64,000 nucleotides of DNA from Roseibium sp. MMSF_3412 (GTDB lineage: Bacteria > Pseudomonadota > Alphaproteobacteria > Rhizobiales > Stappiaceae), in contig NZ_JASHJI010000012.1 in NCBI RefSeq assembly GCF_030733265.1, positions 115,563 through 179,562 on the forward strand. Reading direction: 5' to 3'. Below are positions 8,981-17,998 of this stretch, one piece after another (position 1 is the stretch's first letter; each line of letters starts with the position of its first letter). The notes under the pieces are model-generated. The model was given only the letters and a program-made list of their open reading frames with translations. It had not been told where the DNA came from and searched no databases. Position numbers and translations under genes: made by a program.

Positions 8981-9844
8981 TTATCCGAAGAGGTGCTTGA
9001 ACCGTTCGATGCAGAGCCGGAAACCGGCTTCGAAGTCACCGTTGCCCGGGTGGTAGACGCTCTCGAAGGAGATGACGCCGTCATAGGCGTCGGCCTTCAA
9101 AGCAGCGGCCATCGGTTCAAACTGATCCGCGAGCTGCCCCTCGCCCATGCGTTTCACCTCAAGCGTGGCACGCGGCGTATCGACAAGAACGTCCTTGATG
9201 TGGACATGACCGAGATAGCCGCCCTTCACTTCGTCATATCCGTCCGGATAGGCCCGCTCGTGGCACCAGCAGTTGTTCGCCGGGTCCCACAGGACTTTCA
9301 GCGCATCCTTGGCGTTGAGATCGTCGATCAGCTTGCGCGCGGTGTAGTTGGAGTTGACCATCGTGCCATTGCCGGTTTCCACGACAAGGGTCAGACCTTC
9401 AGATCGTGCAAGATCGACGGCAGGCGCGATCAGGGGAAGCGACGCCTCCCACGCTCCCTTCGCGACGTTCCACTTTTCCGCACCGCCCTTGCCCCAGAGG
9501 ATCTGTTCCTTCTTGTTGGTCATGATCCGGACCAGCGGTGAGTTCAGTTCATGCGCCATGTCCATGACACGCTTCAGCGCATCCATATGCGTTGTATGGA
9601 GCGCGTCACCCGGCTTGTTCGCCGTTGTCATGCCGGCAAAGACATGCCGGGACAGGCAACTGACCGGCTTGCCATGCTTTTCCAGAAGCGCCTTGATCCC
9701 GGCAATCTCCTGACTTGAGTGATCGCCGACCTCCTTTTCTCCGACAAATTGCAGCTCGGCATAGTCAAGGCCGAACTCGTCCATCACGGTCAGCGCGTGA
9801 GCGAGATCACGGCTGATTCCGTCGCAAATGACACCGAGTTTCAT
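8981..9844 (-). CDS. Sugar phosphate isomerase/epimerase family TIM-barrel protein
   Basis: The 287-residue protein belongs to the xylose-isomerase-like TIM-barrel (AP endonuclease 2) family. Candidate divalent-metal ligands are Glu in LVVETGNG, Asp in VLWDPANN, His in GHVHIKDV and Glu in VISFESVY. Members isomerise or epimerise sugars and hydroxy-ketoacids, or act as dehydratases. It overlaps the HIBADH gene upstream by four bases (ATGA), so the two are cotranscribed. It likely acts in the same sugar-acid pathway as the dehydratase and dehydrogenases at 11928-20003. The exact substrate is unknown. Confidence 0.85.
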   Translation of the reverse strand: MKLGVICDGISRDLAHALTVMDEFGLDYAELQFVGEKEVGDHSSQEIAGIKALLEKHGKPVSCLSRHVFAGMTTANKPGDALHTTHMDALKRVMDMAHELNSPLVRIMTNKKEQILWGKGGAEKWNVAKGAWEASLPLIAPAVDLARSEGLTLVVETGNGTMVNSNYTARKLIDDLNAKDALKVLWDPANNCWCHERAYPDGYDEVKGGYLGHVHIKDVLVDTPRATLEVKRMGEGQLADQFEPMAAALKADAYDGVISFESVYHPGNGDFEAGFRLCIERFKHLFG

Positions 9845-10749
9845 GCTTTTTTGGCCTCCTCGCGATGGAGTTCAGCCCCGATGATCTCCTCGATCACCCG
9901 TGTGCAGATCCAGTTGTCGCCATTCGGATATTTCGTCTTGCCCGCGTGGAAGATCTGCATGGCGGCCGCGGCCGTGTGAAGCGGCACGCCGAGTTCCTCG
10001 CCAAGGTTCATCGAAATGGTAAGATCCTTGTGCATCGTATTGATATGACTCCCGGTTCCCTCGAACTGGCGGTCTATGATTTTCTGCAGCGCGTTGTTGA
10101 CCACCCCGCATCCGGCCGAGGATGTGGAGAACACGTCGAGGATCACCTGCCCGGGCACACCTGCCTTTGCCGCAAGTGCCGCGGCTTCGAAGGTTGCGGA
10201 GAATTGCGAACCGATCAGCGACTGCAGGCACGCCTTGACCGTTTGGCCGTCACCGGCGCTGCTCCCCACGCGGTGTATGTTCGCCGAAACGGCCTCCATC
10301 ACGGGTTTGAACGTATCCAGCACCGCGTCGGGCGCGGCCGCCATCATGGTCAGCGTACCGCCCTGCGCACCCGGGAAACCTCCCGAAACAGGGCTGTCAA
10401 TGAGGTGGATGCCGCTGCCTTCCAGCATTGCGCCGACCTCGCGGCCTTCTCTTGGCTTGATGGTGGCCGTCAGGATGATGACGCTCCCCGGCGCCATGGT
10501 CTGGCGCAAACCGCCTTCGCCGAAAATGACGTCCTTGACCTGGTCGCCATTCATCACCATCACGAAGACCGCATCCGATCCCTTGCCGACGTCGCCCGCG
10601 CTTTCCGCGCGTGTACCGCCCATGGCCTCAAAGGCGCTCATTCTCTCAGGGGACAGATCGAACCCCCTGGTTTCAAAGCCGTTTGCGATCAGGTTTTTGG
10701 CGAGCCCGGAGCCCATGTCACCCAATCCGATTACACCTGTTTTCTGCAT
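9841..10749 (-). CDS. NAD(P)-dependent 3-hydroxyisobutyrate dehydrogenase-like oxidoreductase
   Basis: The 302-residue beta-hydroxyacid dehydrogenase has a Rossmann motif (GLGDMG at 8-13), the substrate-binding DSPVSGGFPGAQGGTLT, and the catalytic Lys in GDGQTVKACLQSL. The start is the ATG six bases after GGAGG; the reading frame stays open upstream but with no family similarity. The family oxidises 3-hydroxyacids such as 3-hydroxyisobutyrate, tartronate semialdehyde or L-threonate. It overlaps the isomerase by ATGA. It is one of three HIBADH-type paralogues in the window. Confidence 0.88.
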   Translation of the reverse strand: MQKTGVIGLGDMGSGLAKNLIANGFETRGFDLSPERMSAFEAMGGTRAESAGDVGKGSDAVFVMVMNGDQVKDVIFGEGGLRQTMAPGSVIILTATIKPREGREVGAMLEGSGIHLIDSPVSGGFPGAQGGTLTMMAAAPDAVLDTFKPVMEAVSANIHRVGSSAGDGQTVKACLQSLIGSQFSATFEAAALAAKAGVPGQVILDVFSTSSAGCGVVNNALQKIIDRQFEGTGSHINTMHKDLTISMNLGEELGVPLHTAAAAMQIFHAGKTKYPNGDNWICTRVIEEIIGAELHREEAKKA

Positions 10750-10954
10750 CCAAAATCCTCCGGTTGCACAACGAGTTTGGCCGGCGGCCTGTTGGTCCAC
10801 CGGCTTCGATATGCGGGATTTCAAGCGGCGGCCCCAAAAGGTTCGCCGGCGCCGGGCGGGTCCGGAAGACACCCGCTGCCCATGTCCAGGCATCATGCCG
10901 GCCCCGGAAGACATCTTTGCGACGCCTCGGATTTTCGGCCGGGATGACGCTTTT

Positions 10955-11668
10955 CTAGAACGTTTCCTCCACGTATTTCCAGGCCGCGCTCAGATGCGCA
11001 ACAAGAGCATCTTCCGCGCGGGCCGGATCCCTTTCCAGGATGGCATCGTAGATGGCCTTGTGATCGAGATAGACAGATCTGTTGTGGTCATCGGACCGCG
11101 TCATGCGCGCCCAGTTCGGCGACAGCCAGGCCGTAAAGCCCTCATGCATTGCCGGGAAAATCGGATTGCTGCCGATCCGGTAGAGAACGCCGTGGAAAGC
11201 GATATCGGTCCGGAAAAACTCCTCCGAGTTATCAAGCGCCTTTTCGTTGGCCAGAAGTGCAGCCTTCAGGTCGGAGATATTCTCCTTGGTGGCATTCAGG
11301 GCAGCGTCCCTCACCAACCCGCGCTCGATGAAAACCCTGCTCTGATAGAGGTTTTGAACCCCGCCGGGCTCGTTCAGCAGATAGCGGACGATCGTGCCGG
11401 TGGCGTTGAGCAATGTGCCGTAGTCGGGCCTGCGAACAACGGGCCTGAACCTGGGACGCAACTCGATGAGTCCACGATTGGCAAGTGCCGAGATTGCTTC
11501 GCGTACGACCGTCCGCGACGTACCGAATTCTTCCATGAGGTCGCGTTCGGGAGGCAATGGCTTGTTGTTGGCCAATTCGCCAGATGCAATACGGGCTTCG
11601 AGTGCGGTCACTATCGTGTCCGCAGCCCGCTTCTCTCCCTGTTTGTCCGGTATCACGGCAGTAGCCAA
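10955..11668 (-). CDS. GntR family (FadR/FCD) transcriptional regulator
   Basis: The 237-residue repressor has an N-terminal winged helix (LPPERDLMEEFGTSRTVVRE) and a C-terminal FCD ligand domain. The first possible start in frame is TTG, directly abutting a FadR-type palindrome, which suggests autoregulation. The ribosome-binding site is poor and a slightly later start is possible. A second copy of the palindrome lies before the divergent dehydratase gene, so it probably controls the catabolic operon. FCD regulators usually sense small carboxylates such as sugar acids or oxoacids. Confidence 0.9.
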   Translation of the reverse strand: MATAVIPDKQGEKRAADTIVTALEARIASGELANNKPLPPERDLMEEFGTSRTVVREAISALANRGLIELRPRFRPVVRRPDYGTLLNATGTIVRYLLNEPGGVQNLYQSRVFIERGLVRDAALNATKENISDLKAALLANEKALDNSEEFFRTDIAFHGVLYRIGSNPIFPAMHEGFTAWLSPNWARMTRSDDHNRSVYLDHKAIYDAILERDPARAEDALVAHLSAAWKYVEETF

Positions 11669-11681
11669 TTGGTTGTACCAA
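11669..11681. promoter_or_regulatory. FadR/GntR-type operator, copy 1
   Basis: TTGGTTGTACCAA is a 5+3+5 inverted repeat matching the FadR-subfamily consensus TNGTNNNACNA. It touches the first codon of the GntR gene, as expected for an autoregulatory site. The arms are identical to those of copy 2 at 11874-11886. Confidence 0.75.
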
Positions 11682-11873
11682 ACTCTCGTTTACTTTGACC
11701 ACAATGCTATGCCCCCATATTGGGCGAAAGCAAGCGTTTCCGCACATCATTTGATCACTATAAAAAAAGACATTTTAAACCAACAACTTAAAATATTTTT
11801 TAAATCGATTTAAATGGAATGGCGGGAAACGCTCTTGACTCACCTTTCAATTCGCGCTCTGCTCCAATTCGAC

Positions 11874-11901
11874 TTGGTCGAACCAAAACGAATTATATAG
11901 T
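11874..11901 (+). promoter_or_regulatory. FadR/GntR-type operator, copy 2, overlapping a promoter
   Basis: TTGGTCGAACCAA (11874-11886) has the same arms as copy 1. Its first half doubles as a -35 hexamer (TTGGTC), with TATAGT 16 bases downstream at 11896-11901. GntR binding here would block the promoter of the dehydratase gene that begins at 11928. Confidence 0.7.
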
Positions 11902-11927
11902 GTTCTTGGCATCTTGGGAGGGATACC

Positions 11928-13043
11928 TTGACAACCATCGTCAGCGTATCCGTCAGGCTGTTCCATATTCCGCTTGCCGAGATACTGGTCGATGCAAAGC
12001 ACGGCGATCATACCCATTTCGAACTGGTAACCGCGACCCTTGCGCTTGACGACGGGCGCACGGCAACCGGCTACACCTATACCGGCGGCAAGGGCGGTCA
12101 CGCGATTGCAGCGATGATCGAACACGACCTCGCGCCCTTCCTGATTGGAAAAAACCCCGAAAACGTTGAATCTCTTTACGAAGAGATGCAGTGGCACGTC
12201 CACTATGTCGCCAGAGGCGGCATTGCATCTTTCGCGATCTCGGCCGTCGACATCGCACTGTGGGATCTGCGCGGGCAGAAGGAAGGCCTTCCCCTTTGGA
12301 AGCTGGCCGGTGGTCAGGGCAGAACCTGCAAGGCCTATTGCGGCGGCATCGATCTCGGCTTCCCGTTGCCGAAACTTCTCGACAGCGTCCGGGGCTACCT
12401 CGACCGCGGCTTCAACGGAGTGAAGATCAAGGTCGGTCAGCCTTCCCTTGAAGAGGACGTCGCGCGAGTCGCCGCCGTCCGCAATCTCATCGGGCCCCAT
12501 GTCGCTCTCATGGTCGACGCCAACTACGCAATGAGCGTCGATGAGGCGATTGCGGCGGCAAACGCATTCAAGCCCTTTGACATCCTGTGGTTCGAAGAGC
12601 CGACCATTCCGGACGACTACAAGGGATATGCCGAAATCGCCGAAGCAACGGGAACGCCGCTTGCAATGGGCGAGAACCTGCACACAATTCACGAATTCGG
12701 CTACGCGCTTGAACAGTCAAAGCTCAGCTTCATCCAACCGGATGCGTCCAATTGCGGCGGCATCACCGGGTTTCTGCAGGCCGCCGATCTGGCAGCACGT
12801 CATGGCGTGCCGGTGTGCAGTCACGGAATGCAGGAGCTGCACGTAAGCTTGCTTGCTGGAATTGGCGGCGAAGGCTGGCTCGAGGTTCATTCATTTCCGA
12901 TCGAAGAGTACACAAGGCGGCCCCTGGTTGTTGAAAACATGCTGGCCGTCGCACCCGATGAACCGGGCGTCGGTGTGATTTTCGATTGGACAAAACTGGA
13001 AGCAGAGGATTTGCTGTCCAGGGAGAGACGGGGAGCTGCGTAG
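11928..13043 (+). CDS. Mandelate racemase/muconate lactonizing enzyme family dehydratase
   Basis: The 371-residue enolase-superfamily enzyme has the KxK base near residue 165 (GVKIKVG), metal ligands Asp, Glu and Glu near 196, 222 and 248 (MVDANYA, FEEP, MGEN), and the second base His near 298 (CSHGM). This is the mandelate racemase arrangement used by sugar-acid dehydratases. It starts with TTG after a GGGAGG site. It is first in a plus-strand catabolic run with a TRAP transporter and dehydrogenases, and is under the GntR operator. The likely substrate is an aldonic or related hydroxy acid; family membership is clear but specificity is not. Confidence 0.88.
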   Translation: MTTIVSVSVRLFHIPLAEILVDAKHGDHTHFELVTATLALDDGRTATGYTYTGGKGGHAIAAMIEHDLAPFLIGKNPENVESLYEEMQWHVHYVARGGIASFAISAVDIALWDLRGQKEGLPLWKLAGGQGRTCKAYCGGIDLGFPLPKLLDSVRGYLDRGFNGVKIKVGQPSLEEDVARVAAVRNLIGPHVALMVDANYAMSVDEAIAAANAFKPFDILWFEEPTIPDDYKGYAEIAEATGTPLAMGENLHTIHEFGYALEQSKLSFIQPDASNCGGITGFLQAADLAARHGVPVCSHGMQELHVSLLAGIGGEGWLEVHSFPIEEYTRRPLVVENMLAVAPDEPGVGVIFDWTKLEAEDLLSRERRGAA

Positions 13044-13174
13044 TTGCGGGCCGGCTGAGATGCCGCGACGCAGGCAGCTTTCAAGGCCGCATCAGAATGA
13101 TCGGCCGAGGGGGAACAAGCTCGGTGAAGGTCCTGGGACCCGATGGAGCAAATCGCTGGAACACCAGCAACGAC

Positions 13175-13204
13175 GACCGGTGGCGTTTTGACCGCCGGTC
13201 TTTT
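13175..13204 (+). terminator. Hairpin plus T run ahead of dctP
   Basis: A 9-bp stem with one G-U pair (13175-13183 with 13092+100 offset arm at 13192-13200) is followed by TTTT, 25 bases before the dctP start. It could end part of the dehydratase transcript or act as a leader attenuator for the TRAP genes. Confidence 0.45.
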
Positions 13205-13228
13205 GGAGCAACTTGGGAGGAATAAGGA

Positions 13229-14266
13229 ATGCTCAAGAAACTTACGAGAACAATGCTCGCAGGCGTGGCGACCGCCGGCCTCGCGCTTTCGATGGGCGCT
13301 GCAACGGATGCCAGCGCGCAGGACAGCACGAAGCTGCGCATCCAGACGCACTTCTCCACGGAAACGCTCTCTGGCCAGATGGCTCAGGAGTTCATCGACG
13401 ACGTCACCGCGATGTCGAACGGTGAAATCGAGATCGAGATGTTCTTCGCATCGTCCGTCGTCAAGTCCGCAGAGACCTTCGACGCCGCAGCGACGGGTAT
13501 TCTTGACTGCGACATGACCGGTGGCGCTTACCAGACCGGTAAGAACCCGGCATTCCAGTTTGCCGGCGACCTGACCGGTGGCTACCAGAATCCCTATCAG
13601 CAGTATGCATGGCTGCTGCATGGCGGTGGTTATGAAAAGCTGAACGAACTGTACAATGCCAACAACATGGAGTTCATCGGCTGGTGGATCCCGGGCCCTG
13701 AGTCCCTGTCCTCGACGAAATCCTTCAAGGGCGTCGATGACCTGAAGAACTGGAAGTTCCGTTCGCCTCCGGGCGTGATCACGCTGATCTTCGAAAAGCT
13801 CGGCGCTTCGCCGATCGTGATGGACTTCAACGAGATCTTCACCGCTCTTGAGACCGGCATCATTGACGGCGCCGACGCCGCCAACATCACCAACAATGTC
13901 GGCCTCGGCCTTTATGACATTGCAACGGAAACCAACTATCCCGGTTTCCACTCCATGCCGGCTGACCACCTTGCCTGCCGCAAGGATGTCTGGGATGCAA
14001 TGCCGGATCACCACAAGGCGATCCTGAAGGTTGGAATGCAGGCGCTTGGCCTGAAGAACTCCACGATCAACGAAGTCAAGAACGCCCAGACGGCGAAAGA
14101 ACTTCGCGAAAAAGGCATCGCATTGAACACCTGGTCCGAAGAAGATCTGGCGATCTACCGTCAGGCCGTTCAGGACAGCTGGAAAGAGTTCGCGACCACG
14201 CCTGAGTCCCAGGAACTGCTGCAGAGCCACCTGGACTTCCTGCGCGATCTCGGCGCAATGCAGTAA
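13229..14266 (+). CDS. dctP: TRAP transporter substrate-binding protein (DctP family)
   Basis: The 345-residue periplasmic protein has a Sec signal peptide ending ...DASAQD near residue 30, then the DctP fold. It includes GKNPAFQFAGD, GWWIPGPESLSS and the conserved arginine region WKFRSPPGV that binds the substrate carboxylate. It most resembles the TRAP branch annotated for oxoacids or mannitol/chloroaromatic compounds. The ribosome-binding site is strong (GGGAGGAATAAGGA). It delivers an organic acid, presumably the dehydratase substrate, to the permeases encoded next. A stem-loop after the stop may keep its mRNA in excess over the permease message. Confidence 0.92.
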   Translation: MLKKLTRTMLAGVATAGLALSMGAATDASAQDSTKLRIQTHFSTETLSGQMAQEFIDDVTAMSNGEIEIEMFFASSVVKSAETFDAAATGILDCDMTGGAYQTGKNPAFQFAGDLTGGYQNPYQQYAWLLHGGGYEKLNELYNANNMEFIGWWIPGPESLSSTKSFKGVDDLKNWKFRSPPGVITLIFEKLGASPIVMDFNEIFTALETGIIDGADAANITNNVGLGLYDIATETNYPGFHSMPADHLACRKDVWDAMPDHHKAILKVGMQALGLKNSTINEVKNAQTAKELREKGIALNTWSEEDLAIYRQAVQDSWKEFATTPESQELLQSHLDFLRDLGAMQ

Positions 14267-14291
14267 GACTGGCATCCAGTCGACAACAATG

Positions 14292-14318
14292 TGGCGGCGG
14301 AGCACGGTTCCGCCGCCA
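14292..14318 (+). promoter_or_regulatory. Intercistronic hairpin between dctP and dctQ
   Basis: A perfect 10-bp stem (TGGCGGCGGA and its complement) with a 7-base loop lies 26 bases after the dctP stop, without a T run. Such hairpins after binding-protein genes stabilise or partly terminate the message, giving more binding protein than permease. Confidence 0.6.
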
Positions 14319-14516
14319 TACCCTCCCCCGGATAGACTTCGAAAACTGGACTGAATACCAAATGCCGGGGTTGGCGCGGATTGCCTGAAGTATGCGGCAA
14401 TTCATTTGAATTTCTGTTTCTGGCACAGGTGCATTGCGCAGCGTGACAAAACAGCGGGGAAGACTGAAGGGGCAGCCCATGCGCGCGGATCTACGCGTTT
14501 CCTATCGGGGGAAAAG

Positions 14517-15368
14517 ATGAAAGAGCAAAAGTCCGGCGGATTGCGGGAATGGGTCATTCCCGTCGCATTTGCGGTATGCGCAGGCTGGGTCATCTGGCAC
14601 GGGCCTGCCTACATTCTCGATTTCTTCCCGCATGCAAATGAAAGCATGACCGCGCAAATCACCGAGCTGCACCAGCGCAAGGATGTTTCCCCAGGCCTGT
14701 CCGGCATGTTCGGCGGTATCATGGACATCATCGACTGGGCGGCCCTGTTGCTTCTGCCCATCCTGCTTGTTGTCGGCATGCGCAGCGTCGTTCACGCCCA
14801 GATGGAATACCCCGACTATACCCGGTTCGACTATTTCGCGCTGTTTATCGGCCGTGTCGTCATGCTCCTGATCATCATCATGACGCTGGTCATGCTCTAT
14901 GAAGTGTTCCTGCGATACGTGATCGAGGCACCAACCCTGTGGGCCAACGAGCTGACACTCTGGATCGCCGGTTTCGTGTTCCTGCTCTCCGGTCTCTATG
15001 CGATGCAGCAGCGCTGCCATATCCGCATTTTCATTCTCTACGACATCCTGCCGAGGCCGATGCGCCATGCCTGCGATGTCATTTCGGTGCTGATGATCTG
15101 CCTGTTCGCCTTCTTCCTTGTCTACGGAAGTTACAAGCAGGTCTTCGCCATCAAGTTCCACCGCTGGGAAATGTTCGGGACGGCCTTCGATCCGCCGATC
15201 CCCGCGACGATCCAGCCGATGATCCTCATCGTGGCTGTGCTCGTTGCAATCCAAGCCGTCGCCAATCTGATTGCCGATTGGGACAAGCAGCCGACCGAAA
15301 TGGAAGAGCCTGACATCATCGACGAAGAAGAGCTCGAAGCAATCAAGAAAAGCGTGGGTGCAAAGTAA
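14517..15368 (+). CDS. dctQ: TRAP transporter small permease (DctQ family)
   Basis: The 283-residue small permease starts at the ATG after GGGGGAAAAG; an in-frame start 37 codons earlier has no family similarity. It has an extra N-terminal hydrophobic segment (WVIPVAFAVCAGWVIW) ahead of the DctQ four-helix core, which includes FLRYVIEAPTLWANELTLW, the DctQ hallmark. At 283 residues it is longer than the usual 160-200. Its stop overlaps the dctM start by one base (TAATG). Confidence 0.9.
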   Translation: MKEQKSGGLREWVIPVAFAVCAGWVIWHGPAYILDFFPHANESMTAQITELHQRKDVSPGLSGMFGGIMDIIDWAALLLLPILLVVGMRSVVHAQMEYPDYTRFDYFALFIGRVVMLLIIIMTLVMLYEVFLRYVIEAPTLWANELTLWIAGFVFLLSGLYAMQQRCHIRIFILYDILPRPMRHACDVISVLMICLFAFFLVYGSYKQVFAIKFHRWEMFGTAFDPPIPATIQPMILIVAVLVAIQAVANLIADWDKQPTEMEEPDIIDEEELEAIKKSVGAK

Positions 15369-16996
15369 TGGACGTCGGCACGATCTCAATAGTCCTGGTT
15401 TTCGGACTTCTCTTCCTGCTCGGCATCGGCATGCCGCTCGGCTTTGCCTCGGCGATCCTGGCTGCGCTGGTGATGATCATGAAATTCGAGCCCACCCTGC
15501 TCACCGACCCGACGAGCTTCGGAACAGGGCTGCTCACCAGCAATCCGGGCACCGGCCCCTTGTATCTTCTGACCCAGAAGATCTTCGACCTGATGACCGA
15601 GTACGTGCTGATCTCGGTGCCATTGTTTATCTTCATGGCGGCCTTGCTCGAACGCTCCGGCATTGCCAAGCAGATGTATGACAGTCTGGATTTCTGGCTC
15701 AGCCGGGCGCGCGGCGGCGTTGCCATCGTGACCTCCATCATGGCGGTTCTGATGGCGGCCATGTCCGGCATCATCGGCGGCGAAGTCGTTCTGCTCGGAT
15801 TGATCGCCCTGCCGCAGATGCTGCGCCTCGGCTACAACCAGAACCTTGCGATCGGAACGATCTGTGCGTCGGGTTCGCTTGGCACGATGATCCCGCCATC
15901 GATCGTTCTCATCATCTACGGCCTCATCACCGAAACCTCGATCAAGGCGCTGTTCACGGGAGCCTTCATTCCCGGCTTCATGCTCGCCAGCTTTATCATG
16001 ATCTACATCGTTGTCCGCACGCAGCTGGACCCGTCCCAGGCACCTCTGCCAGAGCCGCGCGAGGGCGATCCGGAGGGCGGCGAAAAACTGATCATGTTCG
16101 GCGGCTTCGTCAGCGTGGTCGTATCCGGCGTCATGGCGATCCTGATCGCGCGGATCGCTTTCCTCACGGTCATGGGACGGAACGATCCATCGGTGGAGGG
16201 ATTTGAGCCGCCGCCCCTCGGGATGGTCTCCGACCTGCCCTGGCTGATCGGCATCGGAGCACTGGCGCTTCTGTTTATTTTCCTGGTCGCGGGTCGTCAG
16301 AGAACCGCCTCCGGCTGGGAACACGGCAAGGGGCTCGTGCCGCCGCTCGCCGTTATCGGAATTGTTCTTGGCTCGATTTACGGCGGCGTCACGGGCATTA
16401 CCGAAGCCGCCGGGATGGGTGCGGTCGCGGTGTTCCTGATCGCCCTCTTCCGAGGCGAAGCCTCCGTTGATCTGCTGTGGGTCTCCATGATGCGCACCTT
16501 GCGGTCGACCGGAACCATCATCTGGGTGACAATCGGCGCGGCAACGCTTGCCGGCGCGTATACTCTTGCCGGTGGCCCCACCTATATCGCACAGCTCATC
16601 ATCGGTGCGGAAATGCCGACAATGCTGGTGATCCTGACGATGATGGTGATCCTGCTGTTCATGGGAGCCTTCATGGACTGGGTCGGCATCGTTCTGCTGA
16701 TCATCCCGGTATTCCTGCCGATCGTAAAGCGGTTGCCGATCGACGAAATCGGCTTCCTCGGCACGTTGTCACCACAGCATGTCGCGATCTGGTTCGGGGT
16801 CCTTTTCTGCATGAACATGCAGGTCAGCTTCCTGTCGCCACCCTTTGGCCCAGCCGCGTTCTACCTGAAGTCGGTTGCGCCTCCGCACATTTCACTCACC
16901 GATATTTTCCGGGGCTTTCTCCCCTTTATCGGTGTACAATTGGTTGCGCTCGCCGTGTTGCTGATCTGGCCGACGATTGTCACCATTCTTCTTTGA
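15368..16996 (+). CDS. dctM: TRAP transporter large permease (DctM family)
   Basis: The 542-residue large permease has about 12-14 membrane segments. Conserved family pieces are GMPLGFASAILAAL, VPLFIFMAALLERSGIA, IGGEVVLLGLIALPQM and GSLGTMIPPSIVLIIYG. It is longer than the 425-residue DctM core because of an inserted loop and extra helices around residues 220-320, as in the FcbT3-like branch. It carries out sodium- or proton-coupled uptake of the acid bound by DctP, together with DctQ. Confidence 0.92.
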   Translation: MDVGTISIVLVFGLLFLLGIGMPLGFASAILAALVMIMKFEPTLLTDPTSFGTGLLTSNPGTGPLYLLTQKIFDLMTEYVLISVPLFIFMAALLERSGIAKQMYDSLDFWLSRARGGVAIVTSIMAVLMAAMSGIIGGEVVLLGLIALPQMLRLGYNQNLAIGTICASGSLGTMIPPSIVLIIYGLITETSIKALFTGAFIPGFMLASFIMIYIVVRTQLDPSQAPLPEPREGDPEGGEKLIMFGGFVSVVVSGVMAILIARIAFLTVMGRNDPSVEGFEPPPLGMVSDLPWLIGIGALALLFIFLVAGRQRTASGWEHGKGLVPPLAVIGIVLGSIYGGVTGITEAAGMGAVAVFLIALFRGEASVDLLWVSMMRTLRSTGTIIWVTIGAATLAGAYTLAGGPTYIAQLIIGAEMPTMLVILTMMVILLFMGAFMDWVGIVLLIIPVFLPIVKRLPIDEIGFLGTLSPQHVAIWFGVLFCMNMQVSFLSPPFGPAAFYLKSVAPPHISLTDIFRGFLPFIGVQLVALAVLLIWPTIVTILL

Positions 16997-17008
16997 GGAC
17001 CTCACATC

Positions 17009-17956
17009 ATGCTTAGTCAAGGCGATGTCGATCTGTTCCGAAAACAGGGTTATCTCGTTGTCGAGGGCCTGCTGGACGAAGATGCCCTGACAAACGTCCG
17101 GAACGAATACAGCGCGCTCATGGACGATCTTTACGGCGCGTGGCAGCAGGACGGCAAGGTCCCTCAGCCACACGAGGGAATGGGTTTCTGGGACAAGCTG
17201 GACCGGGCCTACAGAGGTGGTTTCGATTGGTATCAGCCCTTCGACATCAGCCTGCCGCATAGCGGCATTTCGGACAACACGCCGATGCATTTCGGGCCTG
17301 CCGTGTTCGACATGGCGACAAACGCGAATATTCTGGATTGTGTCGAGGCCCTGATCGGCCCGGAGATTTCCTCCAATCCGATCCAGCATGTCCGCATCAA
17401 ACCGCCTCAACACGCTGTGGCTGCGTCTGAAAATCGGGCACATGTGATTGCAACCGACTGGCACCAGGACCAGGGCGTAACCCTGGAAGAGGCCGACGAG
17501 ACAACTTTCGTGACCGTTTGGCTGGCGATCACCGACGCCACGATCGAAAACGGTTGCCTGCAGGTTGCGCCCGGGGCCTATCAGGAAATGCTGCCGCATT
17601 GTTCCAGATCCCAGGTCGGAATAGCCGAGCCCTTTCTGCCCCGGGACGAAGCCACACCTGTCCCCGTCAAGGCCGGCGGTGCCGTCATCTTTCACCCGCT
17701 GACACCGCATGGATCGCTTTCGAACAAGAGCGATCACTACCGCTGGTCGTTCGATCTGCGCTATCACGTGACGGGACAGCCGTCGGGCCGGAGCCATTTC
17801 CCGGAATTCGTCGCACGCTCGCGCGCCAATCCGGGGTCCGAACTCAAGGACTGGCGCCTCTGGAAAAAGATGTGGGAAGACACCCGCCATCATCTTGCGC
17901 ACAGCGAGCACATTCCCCAGCACCGCTGGGGCAACGACGCACCCTATTGCGCGTAA
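17009..17956 (+). CDS. Phytanoyl-CoA dioxygenase (PhyH) family protein
   Basis: The 315-residue Fe(II)/2-oxoglutarate dioxygenase of the PhyH fold shows the iron-binding facial triad: His and Asp in TDWHQDQGV (HxD), and the distal His in HPLTPHGSLSN, followed by Arg in RWSFDLRY for 2-oxoglutarate. The stop-to-start distance from dctM is 12 bases, so it belongs to the TRAP operon. The family hydroxylates varied substrates, and bacterial members outside fatty acid metabolism are common. It may hydroxylate or demethylate the imported acid; no substrate can be named. Confidence 0.86.
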   Translation: MLSQGDVDLFRKQGYLVVEGLLDEDALTNVRNEYSALMDDLYGAWQQDGKVPQPHEGMGFWDKLDRAYRGGFDWYQPFDISLPHSGISDNTPMHFGPAVFDMATNANILDCVEALIGPEISSNPIQHVRIKPPQHAVAASENRAHVIATDWHQDQGVTLEEADETTFVTVWLAITDATIENGCLQVAPGAYQEMLPHCSRSQVGIAEPFLPRDEATPVPVKAGGAVIFHPLTPHGSLSNKSDHYRWSFDLRYHVTGQPSGRSHFPEFVARSRANPGSELKDWRLWKKMWEDTRHHLAHSEHIPQHRWGNDAPYCA

Positions 17957-17998
17957 AGCGAACACCAAGCAAACAACCGTTCTGGTTGGAGACGGGAA

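Noticed and set aside
10792..10804. TTGGTCCACCGG considered as a third GntR operator
   Set aside because: The spacing between half sites is 2, not 3, and the second arm does not match ACCAA.
12887..14305. Long minus-strand open frame opposite the TRAP binding protein gene
   Set aside because: The plus-strand DctP gene has a signal peptide, ribosome-binding site and family motifs; the antisense frame has none.
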